Below are positions 1-8,693 of a stretch of 64,000 nt of DNA, piece after piece. Under the pieces are notes generated by a model. That model was not told the DNA's origin. It worked only from the letters and a program-made list of their open reading frames with translations, and did not search any database. The stretch comes from Saccharothrix sp. HUAS TT1 (lineage in GTDB: Bacteria; Actinomycetota; Actinomycetes; Mycobacteriales; Pseudonocardiaceae), in the NCBI RefSeq assembly GCF_040744945.1, contig NZ_CP160453.1:310001-374000 (forward strand), read 5' to 3'. The position numbers and the translations under genes are program-made. Positions within the stretch are counted from its first letter, which is position 1, and the number at the start of each line of letters is the position of its first letter.

Positions 1-2
1 CC

Positions 3-374
3 GAACGTGTCTGGCGCGGACTCTCCGCCTCCAACCCGCTGTGGTGGTGCCGCCTGCTGTCGTCGGTGGAGTACACCTCGCCGCGCCCCTTCGGGGTGGG
101 CACGACGAGGACGGCGGTGCTGCTGGGCGTGCTGCGGCTGCGCGAGCACTTCATCCGGTGGGAGGAGGGGCGGCGGCAGTCGTTCCTGGTCGACCGGGCC
201 AACCTGCCGGTGTTCCGGCGGTTCGGCGAGGACTACCTGGTGGAGCGGGCGGGCGACGGGTGCCGGCTGACCTGGACGTTCGCGTACGAGCCCGGGGCGA
301 AGGTCCACGGGCGGGTGAACTCGGTGGTGTTCAGCTCGATGGTGGCGGACACGCGACGCCACTTCGGCGGCTGA
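3..374 (+). CDS. SRPBCC-family protein, C-terminal part (5' truncated by window edge)
   Basis: The reading frame is open from the first bases of the window and ends in TGA at 372-374, so the true start lies outside. The visible ~123 residues contain a segment typical of the SRPBCC/polyketide-cyclase-like fold: a strand-rich stretch (FLVDRANLPVFRRFGEDYLV) followed by an RLTWTF...Y strand pair and a C-terminal amphipathic helix (the lipid/ligand-covering helix of the family). Members bind hydrophobic ligands and many act as aromatase/cyclases or stress proteins; no specific substrate can be read here. It precedes the iron-uptake operon, with an ~90-bp gap that holds that operon's operator, so it is probably a separate transcription unit. 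Confidence 0.6.
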   Translation, partial: ERVWRGLSASNPLWWCRLLSSVEYTSPRPFGVGTTRTAVLLGVLRLREHFIRWEEGRRQSFLVDRANLPVFRRFGEDYLVERAGDGCRLTWTFAYEPGAKVHGRVNSVVFSSMVADTRRHFGG

Positions 375-445
375 ACCAGTCGCCCCGCGTTACTGGTTGG
401 GCTGGAAAGTGCACTAGATCACGCCCATATGGGTGATTCGTTCGC

Positions 446-464
446 TTAGGTTAGGCTCCCCTCA
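446..464 (+). promoter_or_regulatory. IdeR/DmdR-type iron box overlapping the start codon
   Basis: The 19 bases TTAGGTTAGGCTCCCCTCA match the actinobacterial iron-box consensus (TTAGGTTAGGCTAACCTAA) at 16 of 19 positions, with a perfect left half. The last base is the A of the ATG of the ABC ATPase gene, so Fe(II)-repressor binding would cover the initiation region. Derepression under iron limitation is the expected outcome. The consensus is established knowledge; the match is seen directly; regulation is inferred. Confidence 0.8.
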
Positions 465-1282
465 TGTCTAAGGGAGACGCGCTGCTCGCGGGTGAGGACC
501 TGGTCCTGGCGCACCACGACCGCGCGGTGGTGCACGGCGTCTCGCTCGGGCTGCGCGCGGGGACCGTGACGGCGCTCGTCGGGCCCAACGGGTCCGGCAA
601 GTCGACCGTCCTGCGCTCCCTCGCCCGCCTGCACCGGCCGCGCGAGGGGCGGGTCAAGGTCGGCGAGCGCTCGGTCTGGGGCCACTCCCCGCTGTCCGGC
701 AAGGAGTTCGCCCGCAACGTCACCCTGCTCACCCAGCAGCGGCCGACGCCGTCCGGGGTCTCCGTGCGCGACGTCGTCTCCTACGGCCGGTACCCGTACC
801 GGACCGGGTGGCGGGGCGTCGACCCGGACGGGAGCGCCGCCGTCCGGCGCGCCATGGACCTGACGGGTGTCACCCCGATGGCCGACCGCGGGGTGGACGA
901 GCTGTCCGGCGGCGAGCTGCAGCGCGTCTGGCTCGCGTCGTGCCTGGCGCAGCAGACCTCCGTGCTGCTGCTGGACGAGCCGACCAACCACCTCGACCTG
1001 CGCTACCAGGTCGAGGTGCTGGACGTGGTGCGCGACCTGGCGAACGACCACGACGTGGCGGTCGGCGTGGTGCTGCACGACCTCGACCACGCGGCGATCG
1101 TCGCCGACGAGGTCGTGCTGCTGTCGGAGGGGAAGGTCGTCGCGGCGGGCGGGGTCCGCGACGTCCTCACCGGCGACCACCTCACCCACGCCTACGGCGT
1201 CGCGGTGCACGTCGCGGACGACCCGGTGACCGGCGCGATCCACTGCCGCCCCCTCGGCAGGCACACCCCGCGACCGGTCTGA
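464..1282 (+). CDS. Iron-siderophore ABC transporter ATP-binding protein (FecE/FhuC type)
   Basis: 272 residues, the normal length for FecE/FhuC ATPases that energise import of ferric siderophores at the inner face of the membrane. Walker A is GPNGSGKST (about residues 40-48), the ABC signature is LSGGELQR (about 147-154), Walker B is LLLDEPTNHLDL (about 168-180), and the switch histidine is in VLHDLDH. The start ATG follows an AGG at 8-bp spacing inside the iron box. The next gene is the cognate binding lipoprotein (40-bp gap), then a fused permease. Iron regulation through the box at 446-464 is likely. The imported siderophore cannot be specified. Confidence 0.92.
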   Translation: MSKGDALLAGEDLVLAHHDRAVVHGVSLGLRAGTVTALVGPNGSGKSTVLRSLARLHRPREGRVKVGERSVWGHSPLSGKEFARNVTLLTQQRPTPSGVSVRDVVSYGRYPYRTGWRGVDPDGSAAVRRAMDLTGVTPMADRGVDELSGGELQRVWLASCLAQQTSVLLLDEPTNHLDLRYQVEVLDVVRDLANDHDVAVGVVLHDLDHAAIVADEVVLLSEGKVVAAGGVRDVLTGDHLTHAYGVAVHVADDPVTGAIHCRPLGRHTPRPV

Positions 1283-1322
1283 GCAGTTCCCCCTTCCCCC
1301 GAAGAGCTGAGAGGTTCGAGCG

Positions 1323-2288
1323 ATGCGCCTGCTTGCCCCTGCCCTCGTGACGGCGGCCGTGCTGCTGTCCGCGTGCGGCACCACCGAGACGCCCGCCCCC
1401 GCACCGACGGAACCCGCCGGCGGCCCGGTCACCGTGACCGACTCCCGCGGCAAGGAGGTCAAGCTCGACTCCGCCGCGAAGAAGGTCGTGGTGCTGGAGT
1501 GGGGCGAGGCCGAGATCGTCGCCTCACTGGGTGTCATGCCGGTGGGTGTCGCGGACGCCGCCGGTTACAAGACGTGGAACGTCATCGCGCCGCTCGCCGC
1601 CGACGTCAAGGACGTCGGCAAGCGCAACGAGCCCAGCGTCGACTCGATCGTCGCGCTCGACCCCGACGTGGTGATCATGCCCGAGGGCCGGGACACCACG
1701 CTGGCGGGCCAGCTGGAGCAGTACGTCCCGGTGATCGTGACCAAGTCCAGCGACGCCTCCCGCAACTTCGACCGGCTGCGCGAGGACGTGAAGGTGATCG
1801 CCCAGGCGATCGGCAAGTCCGCCGAGGGCGACGAGCTGCTGTCCGAGATGGACACCGCGCTCGCCGACGGCAAGAAGGCGGTCGAGGCCAAGGGCGCGGG
1901 CGGCACGCCGTTCGTCATGGCCGACGGCTGGATGGAGGGCAGCACGGTCAACATCCGCCCGTTCGGCAAGGGCTCGCTGGTCTCCGACACCGCCGAGGCG
2001 GTCGGTCTGAAGAACGCCTGGACCGGCGAGGTCGACGCGCAGTGGGGCCTGGGCGCCACCGACGTCGAGGGCCTGACCGCGATCACCGACCCGAAGACCG
2101 TGCTGTTCTACGCCGCCTCCGAGGAGGACGTGTTCACCACCGGCCTGGCGGACAACCCGGTGTGGCAGCGGCTGCCGTTCGTGGGCTCCCGGCAGGTCGT
2201 GAAGCTGGAGCCGGGCACGTGGATGTTCGGCGGGCCGAAGTCGGTCGTCCACGTCGCCGAGCAGTTCGTGAAGGCCATCACCGCCTGA
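1323..2288 (+). CDS. Ferric-siderophore substrate-binding lipoprotein (FecB/FepB type)
   Basis: 321 residues. The N-terminus is a lipoprotein signal with lipobox LLSAC (Cys about residue 18), then a Pro/Thr-rich linker and the two-lobed periplasmic-binding-protein fold of the helical-backbone class (TroA/FecB). VVVLEWGEAEIVASLG and DPDVVIMPEG are characteristic segments. An AGAGG ribosome site precedes the ATG. It delivers the ferric complex to the permease encoded next; its stop codon overlaps that gene's ATG by one base (TGATG), indicating translational coupling. Ligand specificity is not predictable. Confidence 0.92.
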   Translation: MRLLAPALVTAAVLLSACGTTETPAPAPTEPAGGPVTVTDSRGKEVKLDSAAKKVVVLEWGEAEIVASLGVMPVGVADAAGYKTWNVIAPLAADVKDVGKRNEPSVDSIVALDPDVVIMPEGRDTTLAGQLEQYVPVIVTKSSDASRNFDRLREDVKVIAQAIGKSAEGDELLSEMDTALADGKKAVEAKGAGGTPFVMADGWMEGSTVNIRPFGKGSLVSDTAEAVGLKNAWTGEVDAQWGLGATDVEGLTAITDPKTVLFYAASEEDVFTTGLADNPVWQRLPFVGSRQVVKLEPGTWMFGGPKSVVHVAEQFVKAITA

Positions 2289-4318
2289 TGCGCACCGCCG
2301 TCGTGACGGCGGGGATCGTGGCGCTCATCGCCGTGCTCTCCGCCGTCCACCTCACCCAGGGCACCGCGTCGACCGGTGTGCTCGACGTGCTCCACGCCGT
2401 GGTGGGCAGCGGCGACGCGCAGACCCTCGCGGTGCTGGAGGGCTCGCGCGTGCCGCGCCTGCTGGCCGCGCTGCTGCTCGGCGTCGCGCTCGGCGTGGCC
2501 GGCGCGGGCATGCAGTCGGTGGCGCGCAACCCGCTGGCGTCACCGGACACGCTCGCCGTGAACGCGGGCGCGCACCTGGCCGTGGTCGCGATCGCGGCGT
2601 TCGGGCTGAGCGTGCCCACGCTGCCCGCGGGCGGTGCGGCGTTCGTCGGCGGGTTGGCGGCGGCGGTCCTCGTGCTCGGGTTGTCCGGCGGCGGTTCGGC
2701 CAGTCCCCGGCTCGTGCTCGTCGGCTCGGCGGTCATGCTGACGCTCCAGTCCGCGGTGATGCTCCTGCTGCTGATGTTCGAGCAGGAGACGAACGGGCTG
2801 TTCGCGTGGGGCTCCGGGTCGCTGACCGTGAGCGACCTGGACGCGACCGCGCAGATGACGCCCGTGGTGGTGGTCGCGGTGGCGGCGCTGGTGGTGATGG
2901 GGCGGTCGCTGGACGTCCTGGCCCTGGGTGACGACAACGCGACCGTGCTGGGCTTGAAGGTGCGGCGCACGCGGGTCGGCGCGGTGCTGCTGACCGTGGC
3001 GCTGACGGCGGCGGCGGTGACGATCGCCGGACCGCTCGGGTTCGTCGGGCTGAGCGCGCCGGTGATCACCCGGCTGCTGACGCCGTTCGTGCCCGGGTTG
3101 GGCAGGCACCGGCTGCTGCTGCCGGTGTCCGGGCTGGTCGGCGTGGTGATCGTGCTCGGCGCGGACGTGCTGCTGCGGGCCGTGATGGGGTCGGCGGCGG
3201 CGGTCCGGGTGCCGACCGGGGTCATGACGACGATCCTCGGCGCGGTCGTGCTGATCTGGCTGGCGCGGCGCGGGCGGTCCAGCGGGACGCCGCGGCAGGC
3301 GCCCGCCGGTCGGGTCGGGGTGGCCGGGACGACGCGCCGGTTCGCGGTGACGTCGGTGGTGCTGGCCGTGCTGCTGGTCGCCGCGCCGGCCGTCGGGCTG
3401 ATGTTCGGCGACCGGTTGGTGCTGCTCGGCGACCTGGCGAACTGGTTCGCCGGGCGGACCGGCACCGCGCTGACGTTCGTGCTGGACCAACGGCTGCCGC
3501 GGGTGCTGGCCGCGCTGCTGGCGGGCGCGGCGCTGGCCGTGGCCGGGTGCGGCATCCAGTCGGTGAGCCGCAACCCGCTGGCCGAACCCGGGCTGCTCGG
3601 CATCACCGCCGGCGCGGGGCTGGGCGCGATCACGCTGATCACCGCCGTGCCGCTGGCCGGCGCGTGGCACATCGCCGGTGCGGCGGGCGCCGGGGCGGTG
3701 GCGGCGTTCGCGCTGGTCTACGGGCTGGCCTGGCGGTCCGGGCTGGACTCCGACCGGCTGGTGGTGATCGGCATCGCGACCTGGTCGGCCGGGATGGCGC
3801 TGATCACGCTGCTGATCGTGACGTCGGACCCGTGGAACACGGCGAAGGCGTTGACGTGGATGTCCGGCTCGACGTACGGGCGGACGCTGGACCAGGTCGT
3901 GCCGACGGCGCTGGCGCTGCTGCTGCTCACGCCGCTGCTGTGGGCCCGGCACCGCGAGCTGGACATCCACGGCCTGGACGAGGACACGCCGCGCGTGCTC
4001 GGGATGCGGGTGGAGCGGTCGCGGCTGGTGATCCTGCTGGCGGCGGGAGTGCTGGCGGCGACGGCGGTGTCGGCGATCGGCGTGGTGGCGTTCGTCGGCC
4101 TGGTCGCGCCGCACCTGGCGCGGTCGCTGGTCGGCGGCCGGAACGCCCGCGTCCTGCCGGTCGCGGCGGCGGTGGGCGCGGTGCTGGTGAGCGCGGCGGA
4201 CACGCTGGGGCGAACGGTCATCGCGCCCGCGCAGGTGCCGGCCGGGCTGGTGATCGCGCTGATCGGGACGCCGTACTTCGTGCTGGTGCTGTGGCGGACG
4301 CGGGAGATGCGCACCTGA
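2288..4318 (+). CDS. Fused FecCD-family siderophore permease (FhuB-like double permease)
   Basis: 676 residues, about twice a normal FecCD permease (~330). Two homologous halves are visible: the first carries RVPRLLAALLLGVALGVAGAG then QSVARNPLASPD (about residues 55-95); the second carries RLPRVLAALLAGAALAVAGC then QSVSRNPLAEPG about 350 residues later. Each half has about ten hydrophobic segments and the coupling-helix glycine motif (PLGFVGLSAP in half 1, GVVAFVGLVAPHLAR in half 2). A single polypeptide therefore forms the whole membrane channel, as in E. coli FhuB, and works with the ATPase at 464 and lipoprotein at 1323. The ATG start is chosen because it overlaps the upstream stop; the frame is open further upstream but out of register with the lipoprotein gene. 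Confidence 0.9.
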   Translation: MRTAVVTAGIVALIAVLSAVHLTQGTASTGVLDVLHAVVGSGDAQTLAVLEGSRVPRLLAALLLGVALGVAGAGMQSVARNPLASPDTLAVNAGAHLAVVAIAAFGLSVPTLPAGGAAFVGGLAAAVLVLGLSGGGSASPRLVLVGSAVMLTLQSAVMLLLLMFEQETNGLFAWGSGSLTVSDLDATAQMTPVVVVAVAALVVMGRSLDVLALGDDNATVLGLKVRRTRVGAVLLTVALTAAAVTIAGPLGFVGLSAPVITRLLTPFVPGLGRHRLLLPVSGLVGVVIVLGADVLLRAVMGSAAAVRVPTGVMTTILGAVVLIWLARRGRSSGTPRQAPAGRVGVAGTTRRFAVTSVVLAVLLVAAPAVGLMFGDRLVLLGDLANWFAGRTGTALTFVLDQRLPRVLAALLAGAALAVAGCGIQSVSRNPLAEPGLLGITAGAGLGAITLITAVPLAGAWHIAGAAGAGAVAAFALVYGLAWRSGLDSDRLVVIGIATWSAGMALITLLIVTSDPWNTAKALTWMSGSTYGRTLDQVVPTALALLLLTPLLWARHRELDIHGLDEDTPRVLGMRVERSRLVILLAAGVLAATAVSAIGVVAFVGLVAPHLARSLVGGRNARVLPVAAAVGAVLVSAADTLGRTVIAPAQVPAGLVIALIGTPYFVLVLWRTREMRT

Positions 4319-4335
4319 CCGTTCGCCTGGGCGGC

Positions 4336-4680
4336 CTACCGGCCGGCCACGCGCGACCACGTCAGCGGGTCCGCGATCACCTGCGCGCCGGTGGCCGGCT
4401 CCTCCACCTCGTGCGACCGGCCGTCCCGGAACGACGGGAACCACACGAACGGGATGCCCTCGCGCGAGGCGTACCGGCCGCGCGCGACGGATAAGTCCGC
4501 GACCACCTCGGGCAGGTCGGACAGCTCCCGCAGGACGAAGTCCAGCGAGGTCAGCACCTCATGCACGACGTGCGGCAGCTCGGCGCCCGGTAGCGCTTGA
4601 ACGGGAAGACCAGCTCGTCGAAGTGCTGCGCCGCGTACCGCGCCAACGGCACGGTCAGGTCGAGTGCAGCCCCAGCCGCC
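4336..4680 (-). pseudogene. Frameshifted remnant of an unrecognised protein
   Basis: Two minus-strand frames together read as one protein-like segment: LDLTVPLARYAAQHFDELVF then FPFKRYRA in one frame, switching near 4590 to ELPHVVHEVLTSLDFVLREL and on through EGIPFVWFPSFRDGR to a TAG at 4336-4338. No single frame has a start plus the whole segment, and the upstream side runs straight into the end of the NACHT gene. I do not recognise the family. It may be the 3' end of a gene truncated when the NACHT gene arrived. Coordinates of the upstream limit are approximate. Confidence 0.4.
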
Positions 4681-7048
4681 CCTCCTCGGCGCCCGGATCC
4701 GGTCCAGCCACCGCAGCTCGACCCGACCGGTCCGGTCCGGCCCGGTACTCGGTGGCGAGCTGGTCCCGGAGACGGGCGTGGCGGAACTGGTAGACCGGGC
4801 CGGCTTGGCGCAGCACGCCCCGGTGGTGGGCGTCCCGCAGGAAGGCCATGAGCGCCCAGGGTGCGCGGCCGGACGCGGCGAGGTAGAGGCGAAGGGGGAG
4901 GGAAGCTCCCCACGCCGTGAACGTGCTGCCCACGGCCGCGCCGCCGAGTCCGAACACCAGTCCGCCGTACATGAGCGCTTCCACGCTCCCGTCCGTGAAC
5001 CCGAACACGAGCCAGCCCGTGGACCCGGCGACGATCCCGACCGTGGCGATGCGGACCAAGGCGACGCCGCGATCCGCCCGGAGCAGGGAATCCGGGCTGA
5101 CGACGCCGGTGGAGCCACCCGCCGCCTCGCCCCTGAGCCCGACGATCAACCCGACGACGAGACCGACGGTGAGCCCGTGCTCGCGCGCGTGGCGGAAGCC
5201 GGTGCGGAGGTGGGTCACGAGGTCGGAATCCCTGACGAACCCCGAGTGGAGCGCGTAGCCGAGCCCGATCACGAGCCCGGACACGAGCCAGGCGAGGAGC
5301 CCGGCGGCGAGACCGGACGCGATGTCGCGCAGGAGGCCGCGCCACGTGAACCGGGGCCGGCGGGGACGCGGCTCGATCGACGTGGCGACGCAGGCGGTGA
5401 GCCCGGCCGTGACGCCCGTCGCGAGCCCGGCCGCCAGCCCGAACGTGATGCCGTGGTCGAGGCCCAGCACGAACCGGGGACCGATCCCGCGGTCGAACCC
5501 GTACTTGAGCGCGTGGTCGAGCGCGCAGTCCAGGCCGAGCCCGCAGTCGAGCTCACGACCCGACTGGAGGTACGTGAGCCCGTGACCGTTCACGCAGTCG
5601 ACCCCGCAGTCGGGGCCGACCGCGAGCACGGTCGCGAACCCGAAGACGAGCCCGATCACCAGCCAGCTCGCCGAACCGACCGCGAGCCCGATGACGAGCC
5701 CTCCGACGAGGCGGGGGTGGCGCAGGACTTGCCGAAGTCGCCACCAGGCCAGGTCGTCGGTGTGGCGTCGCTGGGAGGCGTGGGCGAGGAAGGCCAGCCA
5801 GCGGTGTGCCCGCTCCGGGTTCCAGCGGTGGTCGGGGGTGTCGCCGTGCGCGCGGTAGAGGGCGGGGACGAAGTGGCTGAGCAGGAGGGTTTCGAGGTGG
5901 TGCTGCCGCTGTCGGGGGGTGTCGTGGGCGGCGGCGGTCCGGAGGAGGTCGGCGGGGTCGGCGGAGCCGCCGCTGCAGACGGCACGGGCCAGCGACAGCA
6001 TCAGCGGAGTGCGCAGGACCGCGGCGAGGGCCTGCGCGGCGGGATCGGGGTCGGGCGCGCGGAGCCGGGCCAGCACCGGCGCCCACCTGGCGCGGGCGGC
6101 GGTGGTCCTGCCCGAGGTCGACAGGCGCAGGTAGGTGTCGACGTCGTCCGGGGCCAGGTCGGCGAGGCAGACGACGGCGGAGCCGGTGATCACGCCGGCA
6201 GCGCGGGCGTACTCGGCGGACCGGCTGGTCAGCAGCAGCGGGTCGCGGGGGCCCAGTGCCCGGTTGACCTGCTGGATCGCGTCGTCGCGCAGTTCCGGGG
6301 CGATCTCGTCGAAGCCGTCCAGGACGGGCAGGATCCGGCCGCCGGCCAGCAGCCGGTGAGCGGCGGTGTCCCCGGTTTCGGTGAGCACGGCCAGCACCGG
6401 GTAGGTGGTGGCGAGGCGGTCGGCCATCCAGGCCCGCAACCCCTGCCGGCCGGGGTCCCAGGAGGTGAGGGAGAAGATCACCGGCACCGGCTGCCCGGGT
6501 GCGCGGTGGGCGCGGTCGAGGTAGGTCAGGACGAACCGGGTGGTCAGGGTGGTCTTGCCCGAGCCGGGCTTGCCCAGCACCACCAGTCGCCTGGAGGGGA
6601 TGCGCTCGAACACGTCCACGACGTCGGCCAGGTGGCCGGTGAGGTCGACGGGCTCGTCGCGCCGGGGCGTGCGGTGGATGGCGGCCCAGTGGTCGGCCAG
6701 GTGGTCGGGCGCGTTGGTCCAGCGCACCGGCAGCGGGAACGGGTCGTGGACGCCCCGGACGCGTTCCTCGTCCGACCACTGGGCGGCCACGGTCTCGGCC
6801 AGTCGGTCGGCCAGTTCGTCGAGGTCGACGGACCGACCCTGTCGCGTGGTCCGCTGGTGCCGCCGTTCCTGGAGCACCCCCAGCAGCAGGGCGCCCACCC
6901 CGGCCGCCGCGCCGATCACGCTGGCGGTCTGGTCGGCGATCTCCAGGCTCTTCCCGCCCAGCACCAGCGTGAGGCCGATGGCGGGCAGCAGGACACCGGC
7001 CAGGATCGGGATCAACCGCCTGTGGTGACGGGTGCGAGCGGATCGCAT
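4655..7048 (-). CDS. Membrane-anchored NACHT-family NTPase (NLR-like)
   Basis: 797 residues. Two hydrophobic helices at the N-terminus (about residues 10-55) anchor it. A NACHT module follows: P-loop VVLGKPGSGKTTL (about 157-168) and Walker B ILPVLDGFDEIAPE (about 245-260), then a helical region with SRSAEYA (sensor-like). The last ~350 residues are unusual: many short hydrophobic segments rich in Gly-Leu pairs (GLDHGITFGLAAGLATGV, VIGLAVGSASW), suggesting a multi-helix membrane domain. The C-terminus ends with FRHARLRDQLA, common in actinobacterial NACHT membrane proteins. Bacterial NACHT proteins are often anti-phage sensors; no effector domain is visible, so the function is inferred only. 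Stand-alone gene, with the frameshifted remnant downstream. Confidence 0.75.
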   Translation of the reverse strand: MRSARTRHHRRLIPILAGVLLPAIGLTLVLGGKSLEIADQTASVIGAAAGVGALLLGVLQERRHQRTTRQGRSVDLDELADRLAETVAAQWSDEERVRGVHDPFPLPVRWTNAPDHLADHWAAIHRTPRRDEPVDLTGHLADVVDVFERIPSRRLVVLGKPGSGKTTLTTRFVLTYLDRAHRAPGQPVPVIFSLTSWDPGRQGLRAWMADRLATTYPVLAVLTETGDTAAHRLLAGGRILPVLDGFDEIAPELRDDAIQQVNRALGPRDPLLLTSRSAEYARAAGVITGSAVVCLADLAPDDVDTYLRLSTSGRTTAARARWAPVLARLRAPDPDPAAQALAAVLRTPLMLSLARAVCSGGSADPADLLRTAAAHDTPRQRQHHLETLLLSHFVPALYRAHGDTPDHRWNPERAHRWLAFLAHASQRRHTDDLAWWRLRQVLRHPRLVGGLVIGLAVGSASWLVIGLVFGFATVLAVGPDCGVDCVNGHGLTYLQSGRELDCGLGLDCALDHALKYGFDRGIGPRFVLGLDHGITFGLAAGLATGVTAGLTACVATSIEPRPRRPRFTWRGLLRDIASGLAAGLLAWLVSGLVIGLGYALHSGFVRDSDLVTHLRTGFRHAREHGLTVGLVVGLIVGLRGEAAGGSTGVVSPDSLLRADRGVALVRIATVGIVAGSTGWLVFGFTDGSVEALMYGGLVFGLGGAAVGSTFTAWGASLPLRLYLAASGRAPWALMAFLRDAHHRGVLRQAGPVYQFRHARLRDQLATEYRAGPDRSGRAAVAGPDPGAEEGRLGLHST

Positions 7049-7193
7049 CGGCTCATCATGCTGACGCGGTGGCCCGTGGCCACGGGCAGTCGAGCGGTCT
7101 CAGAGCAACTTCACCCCTTCGTGTCGGACGCCTCGCCGCGCCGAGCGTGGGCCGAGAGGTCCACAGTGGACGGGAACGTGGTCGGTGGAGCGG

Positions 7194-8606
7194 TCAGCGC
7201 AGGGACTTCATGATCCTGTCAACGGCCGCGCCCAGCTCGGCGTACTTCTCGGTGTACAGCACCGGGAAGACGCCGGGTGGGTCGGCGGGCCGGTGGGTGT
7301 CGACGTAGTCGGTGCCCAGGTTGCAGAACGCGACCACGATGTAGTTGCGATTTCCCTTTCCGCGCAACGACTTCACGATCCCCGCGTCACTGCCGGTGGT
7401 GTCGACCCAGCCGGTCTTGTGGCTGAACGCCACCTCGGCGACGGCGTCGCAGGGGCGGACGTCGCGGTCGTACACGGCGTCGCCGACCTTGACGGTGCCG
7501 TCGGGCTGGATCCAGCGCGGTGGCGTCTTCTGCGGGATGCCCTGGACCGGGTACTCGCGCCCGCACCAGTTCGTGGTGGACAGCATCTCGTTGTGCCCCT
7601 GGTCGCCCAGCGACCGGAGGAACCGGTCGCGGGCCGACGGGCTCAGCTCGGCGCGGGTGACCCGCCGGCCCGCGTCGGTCGTCCACAACGTCCCGGGGCC
7701 GCCGTTGACCAGCAGGAGCAGCTTGGCCGTGTCGAGGCCGCTCATGTTCGACCCGATCCACCGGCCGCCGTTCTCCGGGTTGGTGCCGGTCACCATCAGC
7801 GTCGGCATGCCCAGCTCCACGAACACCCGGTTGACCTCGTCCCACGCGCCGAGGTCGTGGATCATCTTGATCAACGCGCAGGTGGACTCGTTCCGCGACT
7901 TGGTGATCATCTCGTCGAAGTGCCACCGGACCACCTCGGCGGACGGTCCGCCGCACACCGGGTGCGGCGTCACCGGCCGGTAGTCGTAGACCGCGTCGAG
8001 GTCCACCCGGCCCCGGTCGGCCAGCCGCAGCACGCCGAAGCCCACCATCAGCTTCAGCACCGACGCCGGGTACGGCGACGAGAAGTCGATCGGCGCGCCC
8101 TCCCGGCCGGCGAGCACGTCCCGGGTGCCCCGACCGCCGTTGGCGTCCCACTCCGCGTCGTCCCACCAGCGGTAGCGCACCTGGTCGGTGGCCAGCTCCC
8201 GCTCATCGACCGGCACCACGACGCCGTTCGGGTGCTGCGGGCTGAGCAGCACGTCGGCCATCGCGGCCGGGCGGCCGAAGCGGTCCAGCTCGATCACCGC
8301 GAGGTCCAGGTTCGGCGTCTGGTGCAGCGGCCGGGCGGCGGCGCCGAGCCGGACCGGGCTGTCGAGGGGCACGGCGTCGTACTTCTCCGGCGCGCCCGCT
8401 CGCGACGCCGACCCGGCCTGGTCCGGCGGGGTCAGGTCGAGGACGTCCTTGAAGTCCTGCGCCACCACGGCCTGCCGCAGCGACTCGGCCAGCCGAGCGC
8501 TCACGTCACCCCCCGCAACTGCGGTCGGCACCGTTGCCGCTGCGCTGAGCAGCACCGTTGCCGCCGTCAGCGCGGTAGCCCCGAACAGCTTGCGTCGAAC
8601 CGACAT
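7194..8606 (-). CDS. Exported serine hydrolase of the beta-lactamase/DD-peptidase superfamily
   Basis: 470 residues from the chosen ATG, which follows a strong GGGGGAG site and begins a signal peptide (basic MSVRRK, hydrophobic core, cleavage after AVA). An upstream in-frame start at 8684 would add 26 polar residues without a signal and is rejected. The penicillin-recognising motifs are present: SVLK (Ser/Lys, about 181-184), SRN (second motif, near NESTCALIK), and HKTGW (KTG box, about 395). The KTG form points to class-A beta-lactamase-like enzymes rather than class C. It may hydrolyse beta-lactams or act on peptidoglycan; an N-terminal ~120-residue extension before SVLK is longer than in true class-A enzymes. 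Monocistronic, with the LtaS-like gene upstream on the same strand (88-bp gap). Confidence 0.8.
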   Translation of the reverse strand: MSVRRKLFGATALTAATVLLSAAATVPTAVAGGDVSARLAESLRQAVVAQDFKDVLDLTPPDQAGSASRAGAPEKYDAVPLDSPVRLGAAARPLHQTPNLDLAVIELDRFGRPAAMADVLLSPQHPNGVVVPVDERELATDQVRYRWWDDAEWDANGGRGTRDVLAGREGAPIDFSSPYPASVLKLMVGFGVLRLADRGRVDLDAVYDYRPVTPHPVCGGPSAEVVRWHFDEMITKSRNESTCALIKMIHDLGAWDEVNRVFVELGMPTLMVTGTNPENGGRWIGSNMSGLDTAKLLLLVNGGPGTLWTTDAGRRVTRAELSPSARDRFLRSLGDQGHNEMLSTTNWCGREYPVQGIPQKTPPRWIQPDGTVKVGDAVYDRDVRPCDAVAEVAFSHKTGWVDTTGSDAGIVKSLRGKGNRNYIVVAFCNLGTDYVDTHRPADPPGVFPVLYTEKYAELGAAVDRIMKSLR

Positions 8607-8693
8607 CGCACTCCCCCAAGTGTGAAACCTGCCTGCACGTCCGACCGTAGTGCATTCGTGGCCGTTGCGTGACCTAATTGACACGAAAGAGGT

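Noticed and set aside
1373..2287. Long + frame running into the permease gene
   Set aside because: It is out of register with the lipoprotein gene, Arg-rich, and only the part from the ATG at 2288 has protein-like sequence.
2540..4444. 634-codon minus-strand open frame over the permease
   Set aside because: Arg/His/Gln-rich antisense shadow, no hydrophobic pattern or domains; the + strand encodes a clear permease.
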